Shown: positions 12,329 to 24,400, counted from the stretch's first letter. The stretch is DNA of 64,000 nt from Nageia nagi (GCA_050084985.1 JBITNC010000001.1:180296001-180360000); one strand, 5' to 3'. The notes: generated by a model from the sequence alone, not told the origin. Numbers and translations are program-made.

Positions 12329-12801
12329 TGTTAAAAATTGTAATGTAATATTGTGTAATATTTATATTTAATATAAATTCACTTAATGCTTAAAGTATCT
12401 TTAGATACTTTAAAGTATTAAGAGAGTAAAAATAGAAAGAAGAATAAATATATAAAAAGGATAAATATAGAAACACCTTTAACTTTATGCTTGGGTAAAA
12501 ATAAGGTTAAAAAATGGGTTAGTTCCTATAAATAGAGAGGTACCCCTCTCATTATATAACTTGATTAAACTTGATGAAGCATGATAATGCTTGCCATGTA
12601 GAGTTGTAGAAAAGTTATCTTCTGAGAAAGTGATATAATGATGGTTTAAAATGGATGTACTCCCAAGAGATAGAGGAACCACTATACATGATGCATTATC
12701 TTTTGTGTGATTCTTTCTTACTTTGCTAAATGGATGAATGGTAGATTTGTTAGAGAAATTTTAATGTGATCTTGATTATATGGAATCCTTTAATGCCATT
12801 A
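12329..12801 (+). repeat. 3' LTR of element B
   Basis: Starts TGTTAAAAATTG directly after AAGGGGGAG and ends CCATTA (terminal CA changed to TA) before the ATAAG flank. A TATA-box candidate CCTATAAATAG is near 12525, with C-rich sequence after it. Confidence 0.86.
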
Positions 12802-12806
12802 ATAAG

Positions 12807-14547
12807 AATAGAGGTTATAGGCTATACCTACCTTCTTCTCATGTATTCTTTGTGTCAAAGGATGTAAAGTTTAATGAACTACCTAAAAATTCTACTTCTT
12901 ATGTGAACCTTGATAAAGGTGATGATTCTTTTGTTGCTCCTAACTGGTTGGATGCTAGTGTGGATTTGTAACTTAAGGATCAAAACTCTCCAACATAAAG
13001 GATAAGAAGGAGTATGACTATTATTAAATTCTTATTTTCCAAAATTGATTTCAAGAATGAGCCTTCATACTACAAAGAAGCTTCAAAGTATGAGTGTTGG
13101 ATGAATACAATTAATATGGATTATGGGGCTCTAATGAAGAATCAAACTTGGGATTTAGTTCCTTATCCTAATGAATGCAATGTGATTGGAAATAAATGGA
13201 TTTATAAGGTCAAATATAACTTAGTTTAAGAGATTGAGAAATACAAAGCAAGGTTTGTAGCTAAATGTTTTGCTTAAAAATATGGAGTTAATTATGAGAA
13301 AACCTTTGCTTTAGTGGCAAAGATGCTGAATGTCAGGGTAATCCTTGCTCTTTTAGCAGCTTAGAGATGGAAAGTTTTTCAACTTGATGTCAAGAGTGAT
13401 TTTCTCAATGGTGACTTAGATGTGAAAATCTACATGAATCAACTAGAAGGGTTTGTTGCTGAAGGTAAAGAATATTTTATGTGTAAGTTAAAGAAGTCTT
13501 TGTATGGATTTAAGAAAGCACTAAGGGCTTGATACAAAAAGATTTCAAGATAATTTGAGAATATTGGATTTTTTAAATGCTTCTCTAACTTAGATATTTA
13601 TGTGCTAAACCAAGGATAAGTCTTGATCTTGATTCTTCTCTATGTGGATGATTTGTTAATTACAAAGAATAATATAGTCCTTAGATAAGATTGCATATCC
13701 AAACTTAAGGTAACTTTTTAAATAATTGATCTTGGTCTATTGCACTACTACCTTAGTATGTAAGTGTACCAATACAAGGATTGTACTTACCTTAGTCAAT
13801 TATAGTATATCTCAGATATCTTCCAAAAATTTGGAATGGAGGAGTGCAAGCATGTTGCAATTCCAATCTCTCTTGAAATCACTTTATCTTTTAGTCCCAA
13901 CTCTCAGTTCGTAGATGCTACGACTTATAGATAACTAATTGGTAGTATTTTTTATTTGAATATCTATAGGCCAGATATTTTTTTTGCCATGAATTTTATG
14001 GCTTGCTTTATGCAAAATCCATATGTTGAGCACTTCCATGCTATTAAATAAATTTTGAGGTATGTTGTAGGTACTAAGGATCTTGCTCTCAAGTATGTCA
14101 AGTTACTCTCATTTTTTCTTTCAAGATTCTTAGATTTTGACTATGGAGAAGATAGAGATGATAGAAAATCAACCTCTACTTATGTGTTTAGAATTGGTTC
14201 AGGTGCTATCTCTTGAGAATCTAAAAAGCAACCTACTATTGCTCTCGACCATTCAGGCTAAATTTCATACAATATTAGTTGCAACCTAGGAAGCCATTTG
14301 GTTGAGGTATCTTATGAAAGAAATAAGGTATGAAAAAAATCATCCATATAATTTTTTTTTAGAAAATAAATTAATTATTACTTTAGAAAAGAATCTTATT
14401 TTCCATAAGAGAACAAAGCATGTAAAAATCCAAGCCAACTTCATTAGAGAGAAGGTTATGGATGGTCTTCTACACTTGCAGTATTGTGCCTTCCTAAAGC
14501 TCAGTTATGTAAGCTTAGGGAGTCTATTGGGTTGGTGAAGTTGTCCT
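12807..14547 (+). pseudogene. copia A integrase C-terminus, RT and RNase H (broken)
   Basis: Continues the reading interrupted at 7682: NRGYRLY...FVSKDVKFNELP (12805-12880), then the RT domain from about 13060 (ECWMNTINMDYGALMKNQTWDLVP, NKWIYKVKYN). Further on come QLDVKSDFLNGDL near 13380, the YVDD catalytic box near 13650 (LYVDDLLIT), and RNase H around 14090-14450 (KSTSTYVFRIGSGAIS, then HKRTKHVKIQA). At least ten in-frame stops and several frameshifts separate these islands. The end, LGWLVKLS-like, parallels the D C-terminus at about 55340. Confidence 0.85.
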
Positions 14548-14849
14548 AAAAAAAAGTAAATGTTGAATTCTTGTTGAATCCATTGTAATTTATTCCTTCT
14601 TAATAAAGTTGTTGAATTTTTATTTGATTTGTATACTTTGTTTATACATTCTTTTGTTTGGTAACTATAAGTATGGGCTTGGTATCTTAGTGATGATTTA
14701 TAATGTACCTTAAATCCAAGCATATTACATCAAGAAGAAAGTTTTTGATAGAAAAACTATAGCTCTATTCATCTAAATTTATCTCTCTTGATTTATTCAC
14801 TAATTACTTTAGAAACTTTATGTGCACACTTTGAAATTTTTTTATAGTA
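14548..14849 (+). repeat. ~300 bp insertion/duplication at the end of copia A pol
   Basis: D runs straight from its pol end into CTCAAGGGGGAGTGAAG. In A these are separated by ~302 bases flanked by GTGAAGTTGTCCT (14535-14547) and GTGAAGTTATTCT (14850-14862), 11 of 13 identical. Part of the insert (about 14660-14715) resembles the element's own 3' untranslated block (ACTATAAGTATGGGCTTGG), so it may be an internal duplication rather than a foreign insert. Confidence 0.55.
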
Positions 14850-15549
14850 GTGAAGTTATTCTCAAGGGGGAGTGAAGGTCTAATTCATGCTTGTGATGAA
14901 AAATTCATCCTTAGAAGGCTATTTTACTGTATAGTATTGATATAAATGTACACCTTCATGGTTAGTTCACTCTATATGAGGAACTCATGGTACATTTTAT
15001 TTTGTTATCACTATGTGAGTAATCAATATGTGTTTTTTTAGCATTGTTTGGTTATCCATATGTGAGTAACTTATATTTGTGCATATATTTTTTATTGTTG
15101 ATCAACACATATTTCTATATACAGTAGATGATTATAAGTATTAGATTAACATCTTTGTGATGAATTATAGTGCATCATTGATCAGTTTATGAATGGCATT
15201 ACTTAGTTCATTTTTTTTATGATTGATATGAATGTTATATGCTGCATCTAACTGATCTTGTAGCTTATAGGTTTCATCTTAAGAGTGTAGGTTACTTCAT
15301 GTGGGTAGGCTCATATATCAACTTAGTGTTGATCGACTACACTTACAGTGAAATTAATTATGGTTAATAATTATATTGTAAACCATTTTGATAAATAGTA
15401 TTGTAATGAGTTTCAAACTAAGATCTTACTTATTTTTTAATGATGTAAAAGTTCTCATCTCCACTTGTATCTCTTTGGAAGAGATCTCTCTCTTACTCTA
15501 TCTTTCTTTTTCTCTCTATGCTCTATCCTAATATTACATTAAGGGGGAG
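14850..15549 (+). other. 3' untranslated region of copia A
   Basis: Contains an AAGGGGGAGTG at 14864-14874, one hairpin-forming unit at 14952-14992 (AGTTC...GAACT), and the family 3' block at about 15110-15400 with TGATGCATCTAACTGATC-like and GTGTAGGTTACTTC phrases. The terminal polypurine tract AAGGGGGAG is at 15541-15549. No coding sequence seen. Confidence 0.7.
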
Positions 15550-15988
15550 TGTTAGAATTTGTAATTTAATATTGTGTAATATTTTTTCTTAATATAAATT
15601 CACTTAATACTTTAAGTATCATTAAATACCTTAAAGTATTAAGGAAATGAAAATAGAAGAAGTATTAAAAATAGGTATAAGCTTAAAAATAGGTAAAGGA
15701 TTAAAAATAGAAAAAGGGATTAATTATAGAGTGGGTTTCTTCTTATAAAGAGAGATTAACCCTCCCCTTCTCTAGTTACACAATTGTAATGCAAGCTTTG
15801 CTATAGATTTAGAGTGTGAGAGAGAAGAGATTTTGTTAGAAAGGTCTTTGAGAATAAAAAGATCTTAGTTAGTGGATGTACTTTCAAGAAGGGAGGAACC
15901 ACTTTATATCTTGTGTTATTTGTGTGATTGGATTTAATTATTGTGCTATTTTTGATTGGCTTTAATTCAAAAAGGGTTAATTTCTTCA
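15550..15988 (+). repeat. 3' LTR of copia A
   Basis: Starts TGTTAGAATTTG next to the polypurine tract and ends TTTCTTCA, matching the 5' LTR at 2949-3397. The TATA-like CTTATAAAGAG is near 15744. Confidence 0.9.
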
Positions 15989-16565
15989 ATTTATACCTTT
16001 TTAGAATTTGAAATACCTCTTCAAGGATATTCAAATGGTCTTGGCCTTACCTTGATTTGACCAAAATTTTATCAACATATACCTCCACTGATTTATGAAT
16101 ATGCTTATGGAACATTGACACTATAGCCCTTTGGTAGGTAGCACCTGCATTTTTCAATCCAAAAGGCATAACCTTCTAACAAAAATTTCTCTGTAGTTTA
16201 GTAAAAGCAATCTTATGTTGATCAATCAGATTGATTAATATTTACTTATACCTTGAAAATCCATCTATAAAAAATAAAGTATCATGACCAATAATACTAT
16301 CCATAATCATATCAATATTAGGTAATGAAAAATTATTTTTGGGAAAAGCATTATTGATATCATGAAAATTAGTACAAACCTTTATTTATCTAGTAGGTTT
16401 TGTAATAGGAACAATGCTAGCCATCCATTTTGAATAATCAATTGGTTTAATAAATCTAGCATTCAAATATTTTTCTATTTTTTTCTTGATTAACAATGTC
16501 TTAAAAGGATGCATCTTTTTTGGTTTCTATTTAATTGGATTAGCTCCATATTTTTGAGGTAAATT
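15989..16565 (-). pseudogene. reverse transcriptase N-terminal part of Tat-like element
   Basis: The minus strand from 16565 down reads HPFKTLLIKKKIEKYLNA, then RFIKPIDYSKWMASIVPITK. Next come DINNAFPKNNFSLPNIDMI and GHDTLFFIDGFS, then KVMPFGLKNAGATYQRA. The last part is VEVYVDKILVKSR...LNILEEVFQILKRYK, cut by copia A. This is the fingers-palm order of a Tat RT. The catalytic box reads YVDK instead of YVDD, so the second Asp is lost. In-frame stops are present in at least three places, so this is a dead copy. Confidence 0.85.
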
Positions 16566-17572
16566 ATGCATAACAAAATATGGATCTAATCCAAGCATAT
16601 TAACATAAGACCAAGTAAAATTATTTTGATTTTTAATATATTTATTTTTGTACCTTACTTGCTAAAGTATTGAAAGGGTTGCTCCAACTTTAATTAACCT
16701 TTGCTCATCACTTATACCAATATTGAAATCTACTAGTTCTTCAATCGAGAACGTTAATTCATCTTTTTTCTATAACAATGAAGGAAGTCTTCTAATCCTT
16801 GAATATCACTTGTATAACTATCTCCTTGTTTAATCTAAAAAAATTCATTAAAATTCACTTCTTGTCCAAACTATGCATACTCATTGAGAATTTAACTTGG
16901 TTTCTTTTTGTCACTAGATTTAAGCAATTTTGAATGTGCCCCCAAGTATTCTAAAATGTCATCATCATTACTGAAAAAATCAAACTCAAGTGGTATAGTA
17001 TTATCAAACCATAAATCTTAATCAATATCATCAAAAAGTTTAATCAAATTGCATTCTTTTATAAACTTGATAGGTACCATTATTTATTTTGTATTATGAT
17101 CACTACCTAATCTATTTTTAGTTTTATGAGCTCTTAAATCAATAGGAAAAGAAGACATACCCTATTATATTATGTACTTATGAACAAAAGGAGATGGAAA
17201 GGTTTTACTTATTATGCTTGTCAAGTGATCATCTGTTAATTTCTTTAGAGTGGGTGATACCATTGCTACAGAGTAATGTCCTCCATTATCTCCACCATTT
17301 TCATGTTGCTAGTAGCCTTCATGCAGTATCACACACCACTAACAATCCTTAACACTGAGAATTTTTGTCATTCCAAATCTTTGATAGATGTAAATAGATC
17401 AAAATTTTTAATTCTATATGTTCTCATACATGTTTCTATAATATGTGGTTATGTTTTTGCATTTACCACTATTGCACCTATTTCTAAAGGTACAATTTAT
17501 ATCTAGGAAAAGTCATTATGAATTATTCTAAGTTTGTTACATTATATAAGGCATATGATTTTTGATCACCAA
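16566..17572 (-). other. protease-RT linker of Tat-like element
   Basis: AT-rich, in the position of the spacer between protease and RT in Tat-lineage polyproteins. I see no domain and no long open frame; it is presumably degraded polyprotein sequence. Confidence 0.45.
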
Positions 17573-18052
17573 TTACTTTATGCACCTCACCTTATATTCA
17601 AATTTTAATTTACCATGCACTATAAATGGTACTGCATCCATATCATGAAGCCATGGTATTTCTAACAATAGGTTATATGATAATTTTGAATCCACAATAT
17701 GAAATTGAGTTTCAACTATTCTAACTCCTATTATGACCAAAATTGTAGCTATACCAATTGGTTTTTTGGATGAACTATCATATGCTCTAATTTTCAATGT
17801 AACTTCTTCTAAGGAAGGTATTTCTACACCTTTTTCTTGAATTTGTATCAAAAATTTGTGAGAACATACATTAAGAGTTGATCCATTATCTACCAATATT
17901 CTTTTTATCTCCCATCCATATATCATAGGTTTAATGTATAAAGCTAGAGATTCAACAAGGAAGTCTTTACTAAGCTTTTTAGATCTATAAAAAAAGATTG
18001 CATCACATTCCTTAATAAATCTAAGTTTTTTTGAAAACATGGAAGTAGACAT
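17573..18052 (-). pseudogene. aspartic protease of Tat-like element
   Basis: An open stretch of 159 codons. It contains RILVDNGSTLNVCS, the retropepsin active-site motif (D-x-G-S), at about residues 53-66, and near the C-terminus LLLEIPWLHDMDAVP followed by HGKLKFEY. The latter resembles the LLGRPWIH...SSLHQKLKF ending of plant Ty3 Tat proteases. The enzyme cleaves the Gag-Pol polyprotein. The catalytic Asp is followed by Asn rather than the usual Ser/Thr-Gly step (DNGS against DSGS), which is also found in related plant copies. This is the best-preserved domain of the element, but the flanking polyprotein is broken. Confidence 0.82.
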
Positions 18053-18199
18053 ATTTGTAGGGACTATTTCTTTTTTAAATAAAGGATATAAATCTCCCTA
18101 TTTATTTTAGATATAAAGATGAGATCATATAAACTAATCTTGGTAGTAGTTTTCAATTGCTCAATCATGTTATAAGTTTTAGGATCAAATAGACAAACT

Positions 18200-19100
18200 T
18201 TGTTTTCAACTAAAACTATGTTCACTATTAGCTTCTAATCTAAATCTTTTTGATTAATTTCATATCTCCCTTGGGCTATGAGATCCAAAATTTATGCCTC
18301 TAATACTTCATAAAAATTTATAGCATGACCTTTTGCTTGATGATAAATGTAATAAGCATTAATTTTCCCATAGGAATATTATCATCTTGGGCCATTTTCT
18401 TGAATGGTTGCAATAAACCTCTTTTCATCAAATCTCTTAGAATAAACCTTGGTTAAATTGGAAATGTATACCTTCTATCCTTTATTGTAGCTAATCTTTT
18501 CAATGTAGGTGGAGAGGTATGTGCATTACCATATTCACTAACTTTTTTTTATTTTTTGTATATGTCCTATGATTCTCCTTATTGTAAAGAGTATATTTAT
18601 ACTTAAGATCTCCTAACTTAAGTAGAACTTACTCTTTTTGTAATAATTATTTTACTAAAACTCCAAATCCAATAACCTTATCATTTGGAACATGCAAATT
18701 GATGATTCATAAAATGAAATCTCTAAATGTACCATAAATTTTAGTTTCCTCCAATTTACTATGAATAAACTATCATACCTTTTTGAACCTTTGGATATAC
18801 TTCTTTAGGGTTTCACTGTTTCCTTTGTGCATTACATATAACTCTATAACTATTCCTTGCTCTTTAACATTATGCTTGTATTGACCCATGAACACTTTAA
18901 CCAATGACTTGAATGAATCCATTGATACTCCTAACAAATTATAGAACTTTTGACTAGCATCACCTTTTAAACTCCTTAAGAAAAATTTGACCATCAATTT
19001 CTCCTCCAATACCAATTTTAACAAGCACTCCTACTAAAAGCTAATAATATGCTACTTTGGGTCTTGTTCACTACTAAACATCTCAAACTTGGGGGCTTAT
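18200..19100 (-). pseudogene. Gag of Tat-like element (fragment)
   Basis: The best-preserved piece is 18773-19024 (83 codons): EKLMVKFFLRSLKGDASQKFYNL, then SFKSLVKVFMGQY and LKKYIQRFKKV. This is the retrotransposon Gag core (L...FL.SL.G.A..WF..L...S...L...F...Y). Below it toward 18200 there are further collapsed frames. Gag forms the virus-like particle in the cytoplasm. No intact start or zinc knuckle was found. Confidence 0.7.
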
Positions 19101-20967
19101 GCTCAGGTGGTAGGGATAATTATAAATATCATCCAATAAGGGTTAGGTGAAGAAAACATCATAGTCTTCTTCTTTTTGTTGGAATCTATTGCTATTCTCA
19201 AGATTGGTTAACCTTGTAGTTATTGCTAGATCTTAAACTGACTACAAACTACTACTTGAATTCTATATTAATGTCAATTACTTAGTTATATTTGCTAATT
19301 ATTTCTTTAAATGTTCTATATGCATTAAGATTTGTTCATTTTTTATACTGTTGATGATGTAAAAATAGTATATGAATGCTGCTAATAGCATGGATCTTTT
19401 TCAAAAATTTCATGAGATCTTACTAGTAGGGAAAGATTAATCGAAATAGTTGAGTTCACTAAAATGTAGAGTAAATATAATGCATGAATAATAAATCAAT
19501 GTACTATTTGTGTATAGTATATTACTAAAGCATATATCAAAATTATGGCATCAAACAAACATGATAAATAATTTACCTTTTTCTAAATCACATCTAAATG
19601 AAATAGCAAAGATTATACATCAATTGCCATAGCATACCATAATAAATCAATACCATCAATGACCTAAGAGTATGCCATTAGCTACATGGAATACTTTGAT
19701 CAATGAACAAAAATAAATATGCATAAAGGAATGATGAAGGGTTTAACAGATCTATGCAGAAGTGGTGTTACAAAACACTATTGTTGGTAGGGAAGAATGA
19801 TATTACATGTTCTAATTTTTTCTTCTCATCCCCTATCATGATCTCGCATGGTTCCATTATGTTGCCTTTGATATTATTTTATAACAACATTTTTATCCTT
19901 CTTGATTCTAGGGATTATTTCTTTTAACATTATTTAAGGTATCTCTTTTAATATTTGGTACTTCTTAAATTACATGATGGTCCATTACATTGCCTTGAGT
20001 ATATTTTAAAAATTTTATACAATATACATTCCTTGATGCTTTAAAATGAATTATTTAATAAATAATAATTCATTTTGAGGCATCTATAATTGATGTGTTG
20101 AGTGGGTGGGTGGTTCGTGAAGTAGTGGAGTGATAGAAATTATAGGCAAAGTTGGTGGGACGAGACAAATGTGGCAGCCAAGGAGATCGGCTAGGGTTAG
20201 GATGAGAGGAACGATAAGGTTGATATGCTAAGCAAGTGGGGTAACCATAGCAATACTACCAGATGGTGATTGTCATAATTGTTTTTACTATAATTCCCCT
20301 TTTCAAAGAAATAGACAAAAATATGCTTTTCTATATTTTTAAGGAGTGCATTTTTTTGTAAAATACAAAATTTCCAATAAGTATATTTGAAACAAAATTT
20401 TGTTTTCCTTTTGTAGGGAATAAAATAGTAATCATTTCTCCCCTTTTATTTAAAAAAATCAAAAGAAAGGAGCCCCTCCCATTTCAAAACAAAATTATTT
20501 TGTTAAAAATTTCTTCCCCTATTTTGCATAAAATATTTACTATATATTGAAAAATAATTGTCACCTCCATTTTTATAAAAAAATAATAAGTTTATTATTT
20601 TTGAGCAAAACAAAAAACTTGCAAAGTAAAAAAAATTGCAATCTTTTTTTGTAAACTTTGCAAAAATTTGCTATCATAATATATTATTGCTCTTAAAATA
20701 TATTTTTTAATACCAAAAAAAAATATAATTGCTAACATAAAAAAATTTAGTATAAAATATAGCAAAAATATAGTATGTTTACTAAAGCAATTTTTACTAA
20801 GAATTAAACTAACATAATTATCACAAAAATGTTAGTATCATAGTAAAAAAATAAAAAAAAAAGAAATAGGAGGTTATACCTTTACAAACCTTTTACCTCA
20901 CAAGAATGAATCTAGACCTCTAAAGATAAAAAGCCTCCAAGGATGTTGAAGAGGAGCCTCTAAGAAT
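19101..20967 (-). other. leader between LTR and Tat-like gag
   Basis: AT-rich, no coding sequence recognised. Near the primer site, on the minus strand, it carries GAGGTAAAAGGTTTGTAAAG (about 20865-20884), the phrase shared with the leaders of copia D (48209) and A. A GC-richer patch lies at about 20095-20275. The point where copia-like leader would give way to Ty3 sequence is not obvious. Confidence 0.5.
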
Positions 20968-20981
20968 GGCTCTAGATGCCA
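20968..20981 (-). promoter_or_regulatory. primer binding site next to minus-strand LTR
   Basis: On the minus strand it reads TGGCATCTAGAGCC, a variant of the Met-tRNA complement with the same extra T seen in element D (TGGTATCTAGAGC). Two bases separate it from the LTR. Confidence 0.7.
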
Positions 20982-20983
20982 AT

Positions 20984-21386
20984 TGAAAGAACAAGCCTAT
21001 TGAGACTAAATTCTTATTACCCAAGATCATTTAAAAACTCTCTTAAATCTCTAAGCATCAAGAACACACACTCAAAGTAGCATTCACACAAGATGACACC
21101 AATATAAAGTGTTTTCCCCAAATATGAGAGTACATACACTGATCTAAGATCTTATTCTCAAAGAGTACTCTCTTACAACCCACTTTCTCACTTCTCCTAC
21201 AACCTACAAGAGCATAACTATGCTACAAACTTGGGTGAGTAATTTCAATGAGAGGGTCTTTTATTCATAGGCCAAAATATTTCCTTGGATCACCCTTTTA
21301 TCCATTATACAATATCATGATATGCATCACCCTTTTACCCAAGGGGCATGCTCATGATATGGAGTGTAGAAAAACTTATATTATCA
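20984..21386 (-). repeat. LTR in minus orientation (copia family-like)
   Basis: On the minus strand it starts TGATAATATAAG and ends TTGTTCTTTCA. It contains a TATGAATAAAAGACC stretch and the family block GTATGTACTCTCAT...GGGGAAAACAC (about 21114-21145). No partner LTR in the same orientation is visible in the window. Confidence 0.65.
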
Positions 21387-21426
21387 TACGTTATTTTTAA
21401 ATTAAAATTTATAAAATTTATAAAAT

Positions 21427-24400
21427 CAATGAGAAACTCTAATGACCATCATAAATCATGTAGCTACATGATATAATAATTAGTGATGAATGTTGATTTT
21501 TATGATGAATGTACATGTTTGTGGATGTGTGTGGATTAACAATTTATCTTACAAAATTAGGCAACCATTGTAGGTAAGATGTGTGATTGATTTTTTGTTA
21601 CGAATTTTCATAATTTAAATTGGAAAAGGGAGGGCAAGGAATTTTCTTTTTTTTTTGAATTTGAATTTTTACTTATAGTTTTTAATATATTAAAATTAAA
21701 AATTAAAACAAGAAAAGTTAAAAAGGACTAAGGTCACCTTGTGATGTCATAAGATATTTAATGGTTATGAAAATAATTGAGTAATGAACTTATTTTTATT
21801 TTCTTGTGTTAGGTATGGACAATAGTTAGCACTAATATGTTAGTTAATAAAAAAGGTTCCAAAGTATTAAATACCATTATAGTCATCAATAACTTTAATC
21901 AAACCTATCCCAAAAATTATTAAAAAAATGAGGAGACGTTCATTTGGACATACTTGGATATCCTTGGCTATAAATAGGAGGGTGGAACATTAGAAAAAAA
22001 ACACCTATTTACTTTCTTATTATTGTTATTCTCAAGCTTGAGTGTAGAGTTACGTGAAGAAAAGAAATCTCTCCCTATCCAAATCCAAGTGCATTTTTTT
22101 TCATTTTAAACAATAAAACTAAAATTCATTAGTCTAACTTAAATTTATTTAAATATTGTGTGGTGGGATTGATTGATAATAGTCTATGAAATAGTTGTTG
22201 ACAATGGCCTTGCTCCATTTGAAATGATGCGTTACCTAGCTTATTTAATATCTTACATGTGATAGCTGGTACTTTTTACCTTTTGAAAGGAGTATAGTTT
22301 TTTTTTAAAAAAAAATTTTATTTGAAATTTGTTGATGGGAAAGATTAGAGTACAAAATCCTATGGTATATTATTATTTTATTTGACTTGGTTTGATAACT
22401 CCCTTGTCCTGTATGTTCAGAAAAATTTACTTAGTAAACATTTTGAATGCTCCTTAGTACTCACGTCTTTGAGATTTAGTATATCTTAAGTTATTATTGA
22501 ATTAATTCCTTCTCTCTCTATGTTTCCTATTTGTGCTTGAGAGAAATCTGTTCTAACCAATCTCTTCCATCCATGAAGTTCTGGACCTCCTGTATTCTCC
22601 CTCATTTTGCATTCACGACTATTTAGGTATTCACAGCAACAATATTTTATGTGAAAGTTTATTTTTCTTTCAAACTATTCTTTGATAGATCTTCATACTT
22701 TTTCTCCCATGATGGTACATGTTAAAAAAATGCTATCAAAGGATTCAGAGTTTGGCTTTATATCTACGCGCCCTATCAGAAAATGCATTTAGTACGTAAC
22801 CTACTCATGAATCTCGTTGTCAAACTATTTCCCGATCTTCTGAATTCTTCTTAGATAGGCACCCGCAACCACAAAATGCGATGAGAAATCATTTCAACTA
22901 TTCTTTGATGGATATTTATACCTCCTTCCTGAGCTCTCACAGTGATACGCACTGAGTCTTGCTGTTAAAGGTTTAAGAGCCTAGCTTTATGCCTATTCAT
23001 TGCATCTACTTCATACATCTAGTAAAATCTATTATGAGCATTTTTCATGAAACTTTGTCTACAGTATGTAAAACCATCTTCATACCTCCTCCTCCTCAAA
23101 CTCACATGGTGGCATATAGAATGTTTACAAAGGTTGTAGAGTTTTATTTTCATTCTGACAGTACTATGTATTTAAAATTAATACTTTGTAAGCATTTATA
23201 TTTTCTCTACGTCATACTTATGCTCATTTTGAATACCCTTACGTTTTAGAAGGGTAGATTTTAATCAGATCCTCATCTTATCCCTACGTAGGTAAGCTAA
23301 AATGATGTATCATTTCTTGAAGAAATCCCTTGCTTTTATTTGATAAACTATCTGGCTCTTAAGGATGAAATTGATATAACGTTTTAAGCCTTGACGAGTT
23401 CACCTGCATCATACAACTCTAAAACAAATGTTTCTTTCCTGGATTTATTCTGAGTAGCACTAAATGAAAATATTCCTAACTATCGAATGGTGTCTCAGCA
23501 TATTGTAGCGCATTGTATTCCCCACAGAAGTAACGCATATTTCCTACTACGCCCATATACACTTAATGCTCGATTAATTTAGTCTTGAAATAAGATAAGT
23601 TTTGACCTATTGAATAATCCATAGTATACCCAACATTAAATATTGATTGATATTAGTCTATTAATAATTAATAGTGTGATCACATTTTTTATTTTAAAAG
23701 AATTTATCTATTCTTTAAATAATGATGAAATGGTTCAAATAGAAATTATTCAAGACTTAATAAAAATTTCAAGTACTACTGGAAATTAAACCATAGTCAA
23801 GAAATGATTTTGAATTATATTATGAGGAGGTTACAATATTAATTAAGGTTAATATGACCAAGGAAGGGAGGTAGCCTTAGAAGTCATAAAATTTTCCTGA
23901 GGTCCAAAAAAGAGGTTCTTAAATGAAAGAAAAGAATGTAGATAGCATTTTCTTTGCATCAAGGTCAAATATAAAATGGGGTTGTCTTGATCCTCAAAAA
24001 GTCTTCACCTCCTTAGTATTCGACCCAATTCTACATTGATCCTTGGAAAGAAGATCGAAAAAAGATGATGAAGACTCAACAAAGATGTATTGAAGAGTGA
24101 TGAAGGTGTTTGTACAATGAGGCAAAGATGTATTAATGAACATATTGCTATGGTATGGCTTGTAAGTAGGACCTATTTATGCTTTAATGAAGTTATATTC
24201 CTATTTGTACCCTAAGATCATTTGTAAATGTTATTGTTTCCCTTGTATTAGCTTATGCTTGTAATATTTAATGAAAGGTAGTTTCAAGAAGTTTTAATAA
24301 TAAATGGACGATTTTATGAGATTCTTTAGTTGAGACTTTATAGTGAATAATTGGATGTATCTTGTTAATTCAATGATTTTTGTTCCTCTTACTTTGCTAA

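Larger units (their letters stand above)
7683..12801 (+). mobile_element. non-coding LTR retrotransposon B (LARD-like), nested in copia A
   Basis: A 5.1 kb element with LTRs of about 452 and 473 bp, a Met-tRNA primer site and a polypurine tract, but no recognisable gag or pol in its ~4.2 kb interior. The flanking five bases are ATCAG (7678-7682) and ATAAG (12802-12806), a 4/5 match. Removing B rejoins the copia A integrase/RT linker reading YNNQ | NRGYRLY, as in D. Its LTRs and 3' untranslated block are related to those of A and D, so it is a non-autonomous member that presumably relied on their proteins (inference). Confidence 0.83.
2949..15988 (+). mobile_element. Ty1/copia element A (degenerate, itself interrupted)
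   Basis: The element runs LTR, Met-tRNA primer site, ~2.2 kb leader, gag-protease-integrase, a nested insertion (B), the rest of integrase-RT-RNase H, 3' region, polypurine tract and LTR. LTRs start TG and end CA. The flanking five bases are GTTTG on the left and ATTTA on the right, compatible with an ancestral GTTTA target duplication with one change in each copy. Removing A restores the Tat RT reading. The coding region has many stops and frameshifts, and the LTRs have clearly diverged, so this is an old copy. It is a relative of element D at 47600-56918, which guided the domain assignments. Confidence 0.88.
15989..21386 (-). mobile_element. Ty3/gypsy Tat-like element, 5' half, with upstream LTR
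   Basis: Minus-strand remnants in order from high coordinate: an LTR and primer site (20968-21386), a ~1.9 kb leader, gag (about 18.2-19.1 kb), protease (17573-18052), a linker, and RT (down to 15989), continuing at 2948. Gag to integrase is clearly Ty3/gypsy of the Tat type. Whether the copia-like LTR at 20984-21386 belongs to this same element or to a separate truncated one is unresolved; I saw no boundary between them. Confidence 0.65.

Noticed and set aside
2949-15988. Retrozyme (hammerhead ribozyme in LTR)
   Set aside because: I looked for a CTGATGA...GAAA core in the LTRs and did not find a convincing one; the element is also far longer and codes for pol.
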